From positions 1-45,192 of the forward strand of contig JAJXUF010000018.1 of assembly GCA_021783175.1 (NCBI GenBank): a DNA stretch of 45,192 nucleotides. Direction: 5' to 3'. The position numbers and the translations under genes were made by a program. The notes under the pieces were generated by a model. It did not search any database. It had not been told where the DNA came from and worked only from the letters and a program-made list of their open reading frames with translations. The first letter of the stretch is position 1. Every line of letters begins with the position of its first letter. The DNA is from Pseudomonadota bacterium. GTDB lineage: Bacteria > Pseudomonadota > Gammaproteobacteria > Acidiferrobacterales > UBA6901. This document shows, piece after piece, positions 16,793-27,547 of the stretch.

Positions 16793-17734
16793 TTAGATGG
16801 CGTCATCACTTGCCGCGAAGGCATAACGGTTCTTGCCCAGCCTTTTTGCTCGATAGGCAGCTTTGTCAGAATTGGCGATCAGCGCGTCCGGCGACATACC
16901 GTCTCGCGAGGACAATGCGACGCCCACGCTGCAGCTGCATACCACGACGTCATCGGCGATTCGCAGCGGCGCCCTCAGACTATCTACTATACGTTGCGCC
17001 AGCGCCTTGGCCTGTTCGAGGGTTTCGATTTCCCGCACCAGCACGATGAATTCGTCACCTCCCATGCGGGTAACACTGTCGCCCTCGCGCAGCAGCCCTT
17101 TGAGGCGTGTCGCGATTTCGACAAGGAACTGGTCTCCAGCCGGATGCCCGTAAGTATCATTAACTTTCTTGAAGTTATCGATATCGACGCTGAAAATCGC
17201 TGCCTGGCGTCGTTTGCGCGAGGCAAGGCTGAGCGCCTGCTGGATTCGGTCCATCAGCAGGACACGATTGGGCAGACCGGTAAGAAAATCATGCGTCGCT
17301 AGTCTTTCCGCTTCGGTCTTGGCGGCGCGCAAATCGTGTTCCAGGTTTTTTAACGGCGTGACATCCGCAACATGGACAAACATGCCGCGCACCTGGCCGT
17401 CGACGAAATGAGGGATGTAAGTCGCAAGACTGTGACGAATTCTGCCATCGGGAGCGGCAATCTCGCGCTCGAATACCTGGCGTTCTCCGGCCAAGGTGGC
17501 ATCGATGTATGGCAGGTTCTGACTGTATAACGGACCGAGCAATTCCTGCATGGTGATGCCGACCATTTCTTGCTTGGTCTTTCCCATCCACTCGAGGTAG
17601 GCGCTATTGGCAAAAACGCACACCCTGTTGCTATCCCAGTACGCAACCATGGCATCAAGGTGGTTGATCACCTCCAGCAGGAGGTCGTGGATTTCGTTAC
17701 TTTCCCGCGGGTCTTTACCCAATGGCAGGCGCAT
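16793..17734 (-). CDS. PAS-GGDEF diguanylate cyclase
   Basis: This 313-residue soluble protein should make cyclic di-GMP from two GTP. A PAS domain covers about 18-128 (DAMVAYWDSNRVCVFANSAY; EMVGITMQELLGP) and is followed by a GGDEF domain (about 146-305). The active-site loop is GGDEF at 225-229, intact. A product-inhibition I-site RxxD (REGD, 216-219) stands five residues before it. The metal-binding Asp in FSVDIDNFKK is present. The ligand of the PAS domain is unknown. No membrane helix is seen. It is divergent from the P-type ATPase gene. Confidence 0.95.
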   Translation of the reverse strand: MRLPLGKDPRESNEIHDLLLEVINHLDAMVAYWDSNRVCVFANSAYLEWMGKTKQEMVGITMQELLGPLYSQNLPYIDATLAGERQVFEREIAAPDGRIRHSLATYIPHFVDGQVRGMFVHVADVTPLKNLEHDLRAAKTEAERLATHDFLTGLPNRVLLMDRIQQALSLASRKRRQAAIFSVDIDNFKKVNDTYGHPAGDQFLVEIATRLKGLLREGDSVTRMGGDEFIVLVREIETLEQAKALAQRIVDSLRAPLRIADDVVVCSCSVGVALSSRDGMSPDALIANSDKAAYRAKRLGKNRYAFAASDDAI

Positions 17735-18143
17735 AGGTGTCCAATCCTCGGCCTATCCTTGGCTCAATCGACCGAGATATTGTCCGGCTTCGGGCCGCTG
17801 GCCGTGCCCGCCAGCCGGCTTTTTTGACCCAATTAATTGAATATTAGCATACTCACACATTCTGGCTTTGCTAAGACAATAACGTAAGTTGTTGTTCTGA
17901 ATTTATTTTCAGGTTTGGCAATTACCAACGAGACTGGCAGATCTGCCATTTGCCTACCTTCCCTCCGCCGATTAAGTGCAAAGCACCACAAGCCATTACT
18001 GTTCATTTTTCGCGCTGCTTGGCGCTGCCAATTCATGTCGACGGATGCGATCTCGGTGTTCTTGCGCGCGACAAACTGATCCGCATCAGGCCACGGAGCG
18101 TAGCTTGGCGTTATAGTGGAAATTAGCACCCAGGGAGATGGTT
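17735..18143. other. Divergent intergenic region
   Basis: This separates the divergent cyclase and pump genes and is AT-richer near 17830-17930. A reverse 98-codon frame (17833-18129) has no recognisable features. No strong operator was found; the pump gene has GGGAG 6 nt before ATG 18144. Confidence 0.45.
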
Positions 18144-20846
18144 ATGAGAATTCAGAAACTCTCTCCATCCGAAGCCATTGCCAGCCTGCAGAGCGCCGTA
18201 ACCGGCTTGCCTGCCGGCCAGGTCGAGCGCCGACTGCGCGAATACGGCCGCAACGAAGTCGCCAGCGTGGCCGGCAAGCCGATGTGGCTGCGCTTCATCC
18301 GGGAGTTCACCACCTTCTTCACGCTCATCCTGTGGGTGGCGGCCGGCCTGGCTTTCTTCGCTGCATGGAGTGAACCGGGCCAGGAGATGGCGCGCGTAGG
18401 TTACGCCATCGTGATCGTGATCGTGGTTAGCGGGTTGTTTTCCTTCTGGCAGGAGTATCGCGTTGAGCAGACGCTGGCGGCATTGCGAAATATGCTGCCG
18501 CCAAAGGCGCAGGCCCTGCGCGACGGCAAGATTGTCGTCGTGCCGGCAGCTCAGCTCGTGCCGGGCGACATTATTCACTTGCAACAGGGCGACAACGTTC
18601 CCGCGGATTGCCGCTTGGTCGAAGCATTTGGCGTGCGCGTCAACAACTCGGCGGTAACCGGCGAATCGCTACCCAAATCGCGCAATGCCGAACCATCCGA
18701 TGCGCAGGAACCGATCGAAAGCAGAAACATCGTCCTGGCAGGGACATCGCTCGTTTCAGGGCGGGCCAAGGCTGTGGTCTTTGCCACCGGCATGGACACC
18801 GAATTCGGCAAGATCGCGCATCTGACGCAGACGACCGGTGAGGATGTCTCGCCGCTGCGGCGTGAAATTGCGCGCCTGAGTCGTTTTACTGCGCTACTTG
18901 CGCTGGTCATTGGCGCGCTGTGTTTTTTTCTCGGCTGGTTCGTTGGCGTTCCGTTCTGGAAGGCATTCATTTTTGCCATCGGCATCATCGTTGCAATTGT
19001 GCCCGAAGGGCTGTTGCCGACGCTCACCCTGGCGTTGGTCCTGGCTACCCAGCGCATGGCAAAGCGCAATGTCCTCATCCGCTATCTGCCATCAGTCGAA
19101 ACTCTCGGATCCACCACGGTCATCTGCACAGACAAGACCGGCACACTGACTCAGAACCGAATGGTCGTGCGCCGGCTGTATCTGGGAAATACGCTGATTT
19201 CCCTGGCGCAGGCAAAGCAAACTGCGGATCTCGGAAGGTCGTACCGCCAATTCTTTGTCACCGCACTCGCCTGCCACGATCTCAGGGAGACGCTCGACCA
19301 TGGCAAACCGACCCTGTTCGGTGATCCCATGGAGGTGGCGCTCGTGGAAATGGCGCATGGTTTCGTTTCCGCGCCGTCCGCAGGCCAGCGTCTGGATGAA
19401 ATTCCCTTCGATGCCGACCGCATGCGGTTGTCTGTCCTGCACCAGGCGGATGACGGTCTGATGCTTTTCGTCAAAGGCGCACCTGAAACTTTACTGCCTC
19501 TTTGCCGGCGCGTTCTGGTCGATGGCGACAACAGAACGCTCGATGCTGCAGCGCAGGTGAGTATTACCCAGGCCCAAGAAGCGATGGCGCGCGAAGGTTT
19601 GCGTGTGCTGGCCTTCGCGTACCGCAACGTTGCTGCCAGCTATGAGCACGAGCGGCTTGAAGAGGACCTGGTCTTTGCCGGCCTCGCGGGTCTTGAAGAT
19701 CCGCCACGCCCGGAAGTACCGGACGCGTTACGCCGCTGCCGGCAAGCCGGCATCAAGGTCATCATGGTCACCGGCGACCACCCACACACTGCTACAGCCA
19801 TCGCGCGTGAGATCGGTCTGGTACAGTCTGCCTCTCCTACAGTCATTACCGGCGAACAGCTCGCCCGCTTTTCCGCGATCCAGCTGCAACTCGCCCTGGA
19901 TGCGGACGAGGTGATCTTCGCGCGCGTCGTTGCCAACGAGAAAATGCGCATCGTTCAGGCTTTGCGCAAGAAGAAGGAAATTGTTGCAGTCACCGGCGAC
20001 GGGGTCAATGATGCGCCGGCATTGCGCGCCGCGCATATCGGCATTGCGATGGGCATCTCGGGCACCGATGTGGCCAAACAGGCGGCCGACATGGTGTTGC
20101 TGGACGACAACTTCGTCAGCATCGTGAATGCGGTGGAGGAAGGACGCGCTGTGTTCGCCAACATTCGCAAGTTTCTAACCTACGTGTTGGTTCACAACGT
20201 CGCTGAATTGATGCCCTATTTGGGCTTCGTCTTGCTGCAAATCCCGCTGGCATTGACACCCATTCAGGTGCTGTCGATCGACATGGGGTCGGATTCGCTT
20301 GCAGCCCTGGGTCTTGGGGTGGAACGCCCGGATCCCGAGATGATGCGCCGCCCCCCGCGTCCCGCGAAGGAAAGGCTGATGAACTGGCGGTTAATCGCCC
20401 GCGCCTATCTTTTTCTGGGGCTGATCGAGGCCGCTACTGCCATGGCCGCATTCTTTTTCGTATTGAGCGGCGCTGGCTGGCATTACGGTCAGTACCTGGG
20501 CACGCAGGATCCGCTGTACCTCCGCGCCACAACTGCCTGCTTCAGTGCCATCATCCTGCTGCAAATGGTGAATGTTTTCCTCTGCCGGAGTTCAAGCCGA
20601 TCCGTGTTCTCGACCGGTCTTGGCGGCAATAGTCTCATCCTTCTGGGCGTAGCCCTGGAAATCGCTATCTTAGTGCTGATTAACTACACGCCATGGGGAA
20701 ACTATCTTCTCGCCACAGCACCCATCGGTAGCGATGCGTGGCTGTTCCTTGTGCCTTTCGCCGCAGGCATGTTGGTTCTAGAGGAATTGCGCAAATGGTT
20801 TGTGCGCAGGAGCCTGCTTCGCGCTGTCCATCACGAAGCGGCCTGA
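18144..20846 (+). CDS. P-type cation ATPase, type II, Na,K-ATPase-like
   Basis: This pump of 900 residues carries all P-type marks: TGES at 172-175 (A domain), DKTGT with phosphorylated Asp330, KGAPE in the N domain, and TGDGVNDAP in the P domain. About ten membrane helices are visible. The transport helices look like subfamily IIC (Na,K- and H,K-ATPases): PEGLLPTLT in M4, HNVAELMPYL in M5 and SIDMGSDSLAAL in M6 keep the Glu, Asn/Glu and Asp/Asp positions of the cation sites. The C-terminal QMVNVFLCRSSSRSVF also recalls that group. ATG 18144 is chosen since GGGAG is 6 nt upstream; an ATG at 18138 lies directly on that site. No beta subunit nearby. The ion is inferred. Confidence 0.93.
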   Translation: MRIQKLSPSEAIASLQSAVTGLPAGQVERRLREYGRNEVASVAGKPMWLRFIREFTTFFTLILWVAAGLAFFAAWSEPGQEMARVGYAIVIVIVVSGLFSFWQEYRVEQTLAALRNMLPPKAQALRDGKIVVVPAAQLVPGDIIHLQQGDNVPADCRLVEAFGVRVNNSAVTGESLPKSRNAEPSDAQEPIESRNIVLAGTSLVSGRAKAVVFATGMDTEFGKIAHLTQTTGEDVSPLRREIARLSRFTALLALVIGALCFFLGWFVGVPFWKAFIFAIGIIVAIVPEGLLPTLTLALVLATQRMAKRNVLIRYLPSVETLGSTTVICTDKTGTLTQNRMVVRRLYLGNTLISLAQAKQTADLGRSYRQFFVTALACHDLRETLDHGKPTLFGDPMEVALVEMAHGFVSAPSAGQRLDEIPFDADRMRLSVLHQADDGLMLFVKGAPETLLPLCRRVLVDGDNRTLDAAAQVSITQAQEAMAREGLRVLAFAYRNVAASYEHERLEEDLVFAGLAGLEDPPRPEVPDALRRCRQAGIKVIMVTGDHPHTATAIAREIGLVQSASPTVITGEQLARFSAIQLQLALDADEVIFARVVANEKMRIVQALRKKKEIVAVTGDGVNDAPALRAAHIGIAMGISGTDVAKQAADMVLLDDNFVSIVNAVEEGRAVFANIRKFLTYVLVHNVAELMPYLGFVLLQIPLALTPIQVLSIDMGSDSLAALGLGVERPDPEMMRRPPRPAKERLMNWRLIARAYLFLGLIEAATAMAAFFFVLSGAGWHYGQYLGTQDPLYLRATTACFSAIILLQMVNVFLCRSSSRSVFSTGLGGNSLILLGVALEIAILVLINYTPWGNYLLATAPIGSDAWLFLVPFAAGMLVLEELRKWFVRRSLLRAVHHEAA

Positions 20847-20856
20847 TCATCGCCAG

Positions 20857-21114
20857 GTGTGCAGCGCGCGGGTACTTGTCTGTGACGAACTCGGCGTCAC
20901 GCGCGCGCACCTGCTGGTACGGTTCAGCAATCCGCGCGCGCTGCGCCTCGACAAACGACCCGCTTTTCCGCTACACGACTCACGCTGCTTGACCGTCAAC
21001 GGCAAGGCCGTCAATTTTTTGGTCATGGACAAGCAATTTGGCGCGCAAAGCGACGGAGCCGCCTACCCCGCCTGTTCTTCGGCAAAATGCAGTGCCCGTT
21101 ATTCGCTTGGCTAG
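20857..21114 (+). CDS. Possible small protein or gene fragment
   Basis: A GTG-started frame of 85 residues follows the pump gene by 10 bp. Codon use is rich in G/C at third positions, and phrases such as LGVTRAHLLVRFSNPRALRL and CLTVNGKAVNFLVMDKQFG look protein-like, so it may be real or the surviving part of a larger gene. I recognise no family and see no ribosome-binding site. The rest of 20847-21191 holds nothing clear. Confidence 0.3.
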   Translation: MCSARVLVCDELGVTRAHLLVRFSNPRALRLDKRPAFPLHDSRCLTVNGKAVNFLVMDKQFGAQSDGAAYPACSSAKCSARYSLG

Positions 21115-21191
21115 CAGCAGTTCGAGCGGATGGGGAATCGCGCGGACGGTCCTCGGCCGCGCGGCTTGCTTGCTAGCGGTTCAGGTTCGTT

Positions 21192-22523
<1,332 letters not shown>

Positions 22524-23711
22524 TCAGACTTTAACGACTGTCCATGCACCGTTGCGTTCCACGAGCTCACGATTGCATCCGACGTCGGCTGCGCGCGTGT
22601 TCGTTCCGGGCAGGCACACTACCACACGCTCGCCTGCCGCACGTAGTGCACGAATGCGTTCCTGTAGGGCTGCTGCCTGCCCGTACGGGGCCAGAATTCC
22701 CGGCGCCACGGCACTCCCGGCATTCGACGCCAGTTTAAGCAACAACCGCAAATCAGCGCTGAATCCGGTGGCGGAGCGTGCGCGGCCGAATGCGCGGCCA
22801 ATCCCGTCATAGCGCCCACCCTGTGCCACGGCATGACCCTGACCCGGAACAAAGGCGGAGAAGACCACACCCGTGTAATACTGATAGCCGCGCAGCTCTG
22901 CAAGATCGAAATATAGCGGCAGTGCCGGGTGGGCAACGCGCGTCGCGTCAGCAACCACCTGCAGTGTATCCAGCGCCTGGCGAACTGCGGCCGGTGCACC
23001 GCCAAACTGCGCGCGTGCCTGCGCGAATACTTCCTCGCCACCATTTAATTCGACGAGCGCGACGAGGTTGCTGCGCATTTCCGCCGTGATGTCACTTTGC
23101 CCAAGCAGCGACACAATTTCCGGCGCGGATTTGCGCTGCAAAGCGTCAAACAGGTCGCTTTCCAGCTCGGCACTGAGACGCGCGGCGCTGGCGAGTTCGC
23201 GGAAAACACCGACATGTCCGAGATCCATGTGAACTTGTTCGAGACCCACTGACTGGAGCGCCGTTAGCATCAAACCGATAATTTCAATGTCGCTTTCCGG
23301 TCCCGGATGCCCGAAGAGTTCTGCGCCGACCTGCAACAGTTCGCGCGATCCGGCAAATTCATCGGGACGCGTATGCAGCACGGTACCTACATAGCAAAGC
23401 CGCACCGGCACTTCGCGCTTGAGAAAATGCGCGTCTATTCGCGCCGCCTGAGGCGTCATGTCGGCGCGTACTCCCATCATGCGCCCGCTCAGCTGGTCGG
23501 TGAGCTTGAAGGTCTGCAGGTCGAGGTCGCGACCGGTGCCGGTCAGCAGCGATTCGAGGTACTCGATCATGGGCGGCATGACAAGTTCGTAGCCGCATCC
23601 GAAGAAAAGATCCAGCAGGCGACGACGCATCGCCTCCAGACGCAGCGCTTCCGCGGGCAGTATTTCCTCTATTCCTTCCGGCAGCAGCCAGCGGTCTTTA
23701 TCCGACATCAT
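22524..23711 (-). CDS. hisZ: ATP phosphoribosyltransferase regulatory subunit HisZ
   Basis: HisZ is a catalytically dead relative of histidyl-tRNA synthetase that forms a complex with short-form HisG, the first enzyme of histidine synthesis. The 395-residue protein begins DRWLLPEGIEEILPAEALRL and has the class II core: GYELVMPPMIEYLESLL, MMGVRADMTPQAARI (motif 2), and the regulatory-subunit block RGYQYYTGVVFSAFVPG. It lacks the C-terminal anticodon-binding domain of true HisS, which supports HisZ. ATG 23711 or 23708 starts the conserved N-terminus; the frame is open upstream, but that part overlaps the DUF2065 gene. A hisG must lie elsewhere. The position between DUF2065 and purA is typical. 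Confidence 0.95.
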   Translation of the reverse strand: MMSDKDRWLLPEGIEEILPAEALRLEAMRRRLLDLFFGCGYELVMPPMIEYLESLLTGTGRDLDLQTFKLTDQLSGRMMGVRADMTPQAARIDAHFLKREVPVRLCYVGTVLHTRPDEFAGSRELLQVGAELFGHPGPESDIEIIGLMLTALQSVGLEQVHMDLGHVGVFRELASAARLSAELESDLFDALQRKSAPEIVSLLGQSDITAEMRSNLVALVELNGGEEVFAQARAQFGGAPAAVRQALDTLQVVADATRVAHPALPLYFDLAELRGYQYYTGVVFSAFVPGQGHAVAQGGRYDGIGRAFGRARSATGFSADLRLLLKLASNAGSAVAPGILAPYGQAAALQERIRALRAAGERVVVCLPGTNTRAADVGCNRELVERNGAWTVVKV

Positions 23712-23742
23712 GCACGGCCTGAGATTGGGTTCCGGGTAACAA

Positions 23743-23940
23743 TCAACGGTTAACGATATACAGCAATACCAGCCCCAGCAACATGCTGGTGATGCCTGCG
23801 AAGCGCACCTGCTGGTCACTCATCTGATCGATGACATGCATTACTCTGCGCACGCGATCAGGACTGAGGAAAGGCAATACGCCCTCCAGCACCAGCAGCA
23901 GGGCGAACGCCACAGCCAGATCATGCCATCTGATCAGCAT
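23743..23940 (-). CDS. DUF2065 small inner-membrane protein (YjeT-like)
   Basis: This 65-residue protein has two hydrophobic helices (HDLAVAFALLLVLEGVLPF and FAGITSMLLGLVLLYIV) with a charged loop (SPDRVRRVMHVIDQMSDQQV) between them. Position and pattern match DUF2065/YjeT, always next to hflC in this gene order. The role is not established. ATG 23940 has GGGGGAGG 8 nt upstream; an ATG seven codons earlier overlaps that site and is less likely. Confidence 0.9.
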   Translation of the reverse strand: MLIRWHDLAVAFALLLVLEGVLPFLSPDRVRRVMHVIDQMSDQQVRFAGITSMLLGLVLLYIVNR

Positions 23941-23983
23941 AGCTGGCACCTCCCCCAGCACCTCTCGTTGCGTACGCTGCGGG

Positions 23984-24859
23984 TCACTGGCGCGGATTCT
24001 TTAGGTATTTGAAGAAATCCGAATTCGGGCCCAGGAGCATGAGGTCATTTTTGTTCTTGAAGCTCTCCCTGTATGCGTGCAGGCTCCGATAGAACGCATA
24101 GAATTGCGGATTGAGACGATAGGCCCGCGCGTAGACTGCAGACGCCTTCGCGTCACCCTCGCCGCGTATGCGCTGGGCATCGCGGTAGGCATCGGCCAGC
24201 AGAATTTCGCGCTGACGGTCGGCATTGGCGCGGATAATTTCGGACTGTTCGGCACCTTCCGCGCGCGCCTGCTTCGCCTTGCGCGTGCGCTCTGCACGCA
24301 TGCGCTCGAACACCGAGTTGCTGACGGTATCTGGCAGCTCCACACGCTCAACGCGTACATCAACCACCTGAATGCCGTAATCGGCGGCCTCTTTGTCCGC
24401 CTCTGCCGTGACAGTGCCCATAATCTGGCTACGGTCACCGGAGATGACTTCGTTAATGGTGCGTTTTCCGAACTGATTGCGCAACCCGCTGTTCACCACT
24501 TGCGACAGACGTTCGCTCGCTTCGAGCTCGCTGCCGCCTACCGAAACGTAGAACTTCAGCACATCGGCAATGCGCCACTTGACGTAGGAATCGACGACGA
24601 CATTCTTCTTGTCCATCGTCAGGAACTGCTGCGGCTCGGTATCGAGATTGAGGATGCGCGCGTCAAAAAAGTGAACTGTGTCCAGAAACGGCGTCTTGAC
24701 ATGCAGTCCCGGCTTGTCGTTTGAGCGAATCACTTTACCGAAGCGCGTGACGATCGCCTTTTCCCGCTGATCCACGGAATAGACCGTGCCATTCAAAACA
24801 ATCGCCGCAAGTACCAGGATTCCGACCAGGGCGAGAAGCTTGCTGTGGCTCATCATCAT
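23984..24859 (-). CDS. hflC: HflC, modulator of the FtsH protease
   Basis: HflC pairs with HflK to form a large periplasmic cage around the membrane protease FtsH and tunes its activity. The 291-residue protein has an N-terminal membrane anchor (LLALVGILVLAAIVLNGTVY) and an SPFH/band-7 domain from about residue 24 (VDQREKAIVTRFGKVIR). A long coiled-coil region rich in Ala, Arg and Glu follows (MRAERTRKAKQARAEGAEQS). The C-terminal YRLNPQFYAFYRSLHAYRES and DLMLLGPNSDFFKYL are standard HflC. Its start overlaps the hflK stop by 4 bp, so translation is coupled. Confidence 0.97.
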   Translation of the reverse strand: MMMSHSKLLALVGILVLAAIVLNGTVYSVDQREKAIVTRFGKVIRSNDKPGLHVKTPFLDTVHFFDARILNLDTEPQQFLTMDKKNVVVDSYVKWRIADVLKFYVSVGGSELEASERLSQVVNSGLRNQFGKRTINEVISGDRSQIMGTVTAEADKEAADYGIQVVDVRVERVELPDTVSNSVFERMRAERTRKAKQARAEGAEQSEIIRANADRQREILLADAYRDAQRIRGEGDAKASAVYARAYRLNPQFYAFYRSLHAYRESFKNKNDLMLLGPNSDFFKYLKNPRQ

Positions 24860-26058
24860 CTCCCCCGTCCGCGCAAGGCGTCGTTTAACCGGCTCTGGTC
24901 ACTCTCGTCAGACGGCGGAGCGGCACTGGGCGTCGGCAGCGGTTGCAACTGATCCACGGGGCCGAGCGGTGCAGTGGTCTGTCCTGCCAACTTGTCGAGA
25001 GGCAAGTAAATCACATTATTGCCACGCGGCAGGTCGACGAACACTTTTGTGCTCTGGCTCAGCACCTGCTGCATGGTGTCCAGGTACATGCGCTCGCGCG
25101 TGACCGCCGGAGCCCTGTCGTACTCAACCACAATTTGCGTAAAACGCCGGGCATCGCCCTCGGCACGAGCAATGGTGCTGGCCTTGTAGGCCTCTGCTTC
25201 CTGCACCGTGCGCGCCGCGTCACCCTGGGCACGCGGGATGATGTCGTTGGCATAGGCCTCTGCCTCATTTTTCGCGCGCTTGGCGTCCTCACGTGCCTTG
25301 ACCACGTCGTTAAATGCTGCGGCAACCTGTTCCGGCGGCTTGGCATGCTGCAGCTGCACGGTCACGATATGGATACCCGACTGATAATGGTCCAGAATCT
25401 GTTGCAGCAGGGTCTGCGTTTCCTGCGCAATGGCATTGCGACCCTGGGTGATGATGAAGTCCATGCCGTTCTTGCCAACCACCTCCCGCACTGCCGACTG
25501 GGTAGCTTCGATGATGGTCGACTTGGGATCGCGCACGTTAAAGAGATAATCTGAAGGATCTTTGATCCGGTACTGCACTGCCAGCCCGACGTCAACTATG
25601 TTTGCATCCTCGGTGAGCATCAGCCCTTCCGCCGGAAGCACGCTCGATGCGCCTTGGCGATCACTGCTGCGATAGCCGATCTGCAGGACGTATACCTGCT
25701 GGACATTCACCTTGTCCACACTTTCGATAGGGAATGGCAGGTGCCAGTGAAGACCCGCCTCGGTTACCGCAACCTTCTTGCCGAACTGCAGCACAACACC
25801 GCGCTCGCCCTGCTGGATAACGTAGAAACCACTCACAATCCAAAGCAGCAGCGCGGCCATGATGATGGCTCCGACACCGAAACGGCCGACATTAGGATTG
25901 CCGCTCGGACGCACGCCACCGCCACCGCCGCCGAAAATCCCGCCGAGCTTGCGCCGAATATTTCTGACTATCTGATCGAGGTCGGGCGGGCCCTGGTCCT
26001 TTTTACGTTGCCCCCAGGGATCTTTCCCGCCCGAGCCACCGGGTTCGTTCCAAGCCAA
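24856..26058 (-). CDS. hflK: HflK, modulator of the FtsH protease
   Basis: HflK is the larger partner of HflC. The 400-residue protein has a Gly-rich cytoplasmic N-terminus (MAWNEPGGSGGKDPWG; GGIFGGGGGG), a membrane helix (VGAIIMAALLLWIVSGFYVI at about 62-81), and the band-7 domain (QQGERGVVLQFGKKV). The conserved HWHLPFPIESVDKVNV and YRSSDRQ segments follow, then a coiled coil and a Pro-rich tail. The pair overlaps hflC by 4 bp. About 120 bp separate it from hflX, room for a separate promoter that I cannot define. Confidence 0.97.
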   Translation of the reverse strand: MAWNEPGGSGGKDPWGQRKKDQGPPDLDQIVRNIRRKLGGIFGGGGGGVRPSGNPNVGRFGVGAIIMAALLLWIVSGFYVIQQGERGVVLQFGKKVAVTEAGLHWHLPFPIESVDKVNVQQVYVLQIGYRSSDRQGASSVLPAEGLMLTEDANIVDVGLAVQYRIKDPSDYLFNVRDPKSTIIEATQSAVREVVGKNGMDFIITQGRNAIAQETQTLLQQILDHYQSGIHIVTVQLQHAKPPEQVAAAFNDVVKAREDAKRAKNEAEAYANDIIPRAQGDAARTVQEAEAYKASTIARAEGDARRFTQIVVEYDRAPAVTRERMYLDTMQQVLSQSTKVFVDLPRGNNVIYLPLDKLAGQTTAPLGPVDQLQPLPTPSAAPPSDESDQSRLNDALRGRGR

Positions 26059-26179
26059 GGTCCACCCCTCAGTGTTGAATGCTATGCGCCGAATACGCGT
26101 ACCGGCGGCATTTTAACAGGACGTGCGAAAACTTCACCCTGCGCGCGGCAGTTTTTCCCGAAAGGGCTATGCCAATGGT

Positions 26180-27547
26180 TCAGGAACCGATACGCACCTG
26201 CGCGTTGCTTGGCACTGGCGCGAGGTATTCGGGACGGAAATCTTCCTGATGCGTGAGCCAGTCCAGGTCTGGCTGTCCCAGCTCGATTTCCATTTCCCAG
26301 TGTCCGTCGTCCGATACGGTTTCTTCCGCGACATGCAGCCGTTCATGCACCAGAGCGTGCAGACGCCCGGCCACCAAAGGAAGCAGCAGGCGGCGCGTCA
26401 CGCGGTGACGCCGATAGTTTTCGGCCAGCGCCTCAAGTAACAGGTCGACACCCTCGCCAGTGGTGGCTGACACCCAGACCTTGGCAATCGAGCCGCTTGC
26501 ATCGCGTTCGACGTGCGGCGTTTCCTGCGAAAGATCGATCTTGTTGTATACGGTGATCTGGGCGACGCTGGAAGCATGAATCTCGTCGAGCACGCGATTG
26601 ACCTGCTCGATTTGATCGCGCCGTTCGGGATTAGCACTGTCCACCACATGCAGGAGCAGATCAGCTTCGGCTACTTCCTCAAGCGTAGACTTGAAGGCCT
26701 CGACCAATTTGTGCGGAAGATGACGGATGAAACCGACGGTATCCGCCAGAATGATGCTGGCGTGGCCCGGTAGCATTACGCGGCGCATGGTCGGATCGAG
26801 CGTGGCGAATAACTGATCGGCGGCGTATACCTGTGCGCCGGTCAGGCGATTGAACAATGACGATTTGCCGGCGTTGGTATAGCCCACGAGCGACACTGTG
26901 GGAATAGGTATCTTGTTGCGCGCTTTGCGTCGGCTTTGGCGCTGGCCGCTTACTTTTTCCAGGCGGCGATTAAGATGCTTGACGCGTTCGCGGATCAATC
27001 GCCGGTCGGTTTCAAGCTGCGTTTCGCCCGGTCCGCGCAAGCCAATTCCGCCTTTCTGCCGCTCCAAGTGCGTCCAGCCACGCACCAGGCGGCTCGCCAG
27101 ATGATCGAGTTGCGCCAGTTCGACCTGCAGCTTGCCCTCGTGGCTGTGGGCGCGCTGCGCAAATATATCGAGAATGAGGCCGGTGCGGTCCAGCACGCGG
27201 CAGCCGGCCACCTTTTCGAGATTACGTTCCTGAGCCGGTGACAAATCGTGGTTGACCAGCACCAAGTCGGCGTCCTGTCGCTGCACGGCGTCACGGATCT
27301 CTTCCGCCTTGCCCTTGCCTACATAAGTCGCAGCGTCGGGTCGCTGGCGCGCTCCAAGCACGACTTCACACACCTGCGCCCCGGCCGATTCGGCCAGCAT
27401 GCGCAACTCCTCTACTTCCCCTTCAGGGTCTCCCCCGGGGAAGCACAGGTGTACCAGGATGGCGCGCTCAATGGCGCGCGATCCTGACCGGTGACGTGCC
27501 GGATTATTCGTTGCCAGGGGTTTTTTCGGTGTCGTCGGAATGCTCAA
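26180..27547 (-). CDS. hflX: Ribosome-associated GTPase HflX
   Basis: HflX is a GTPase that binds the 50S subunit and splits or rescues stalled ribosomes under stress. The 455-residue protein has the N-terminal HflX domain with [10 protein letters not shown] and the Gly-rich [18 protein letters not shown] linker. The GTPase part then shows [10 protein letters not shown] (G1), [10 protein letters not shown] (G3) and YNKID (G4). ATG 27547 is the only ATG ahead of the conserved ERAILVHL segment. It lies inside the 3' end of hfq, overlapping by 44 bp in another frame, so the two are tightly linked. The C-terminal 100 residues form the usual extra domain. Confidence 0.96.
   Translation of the reverse strand: MSIPTTPKKPLATNNPARHRSGSRAIERAILVHLCFPGGDPEGEVEELRMLAESAGAQVCEVVLGARQRPDAATYVGKGKAEEIRDAVQRQDADLVLVNHDLSPAQERNLEKVAGCRVLDRTGLILDIFAQRAHSHEGKLQVELAQLDHLASRLVRGWTHLERQKGGIGLRGPGETQLETDRRLIRERVKHLNRRLEKVSGQRQSRRKARNKIPIPTVSLVGYTNAGKSSLFNRLTGAQVYAADQLFATLDPTMRRVMLPGHASIILADTVGFIRHLPHKLVEAFKSTLEEVAEADLLLHVVDSANPERRDQIEQVNRVLDEIHASSVAQITVYNKIDLSQETPHVERDASGSIAKVWVSATTGEGVDLLLEALAENYRRHRVTRRLLLPLVAGRLHALVHERLHVAEETVSDDGHWEMEIELGQPDLDWLTHQEDFRPEYLAPVPSNAQVRIGS

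Noticed and set aside
17833..18129. 98-codon reverse frame in the gap between cyclase and pump
   Set aside because: No ribosome-binding site of note, no domain, uneven codon use; it probably is intergenic.
21110..21190. Possible copy of the tRNA-Leu 3' end (attachment-site repeat) near purA
   Set aside because: Only an 8-base match (TCCTCGGC) was found, which is expected by chance.
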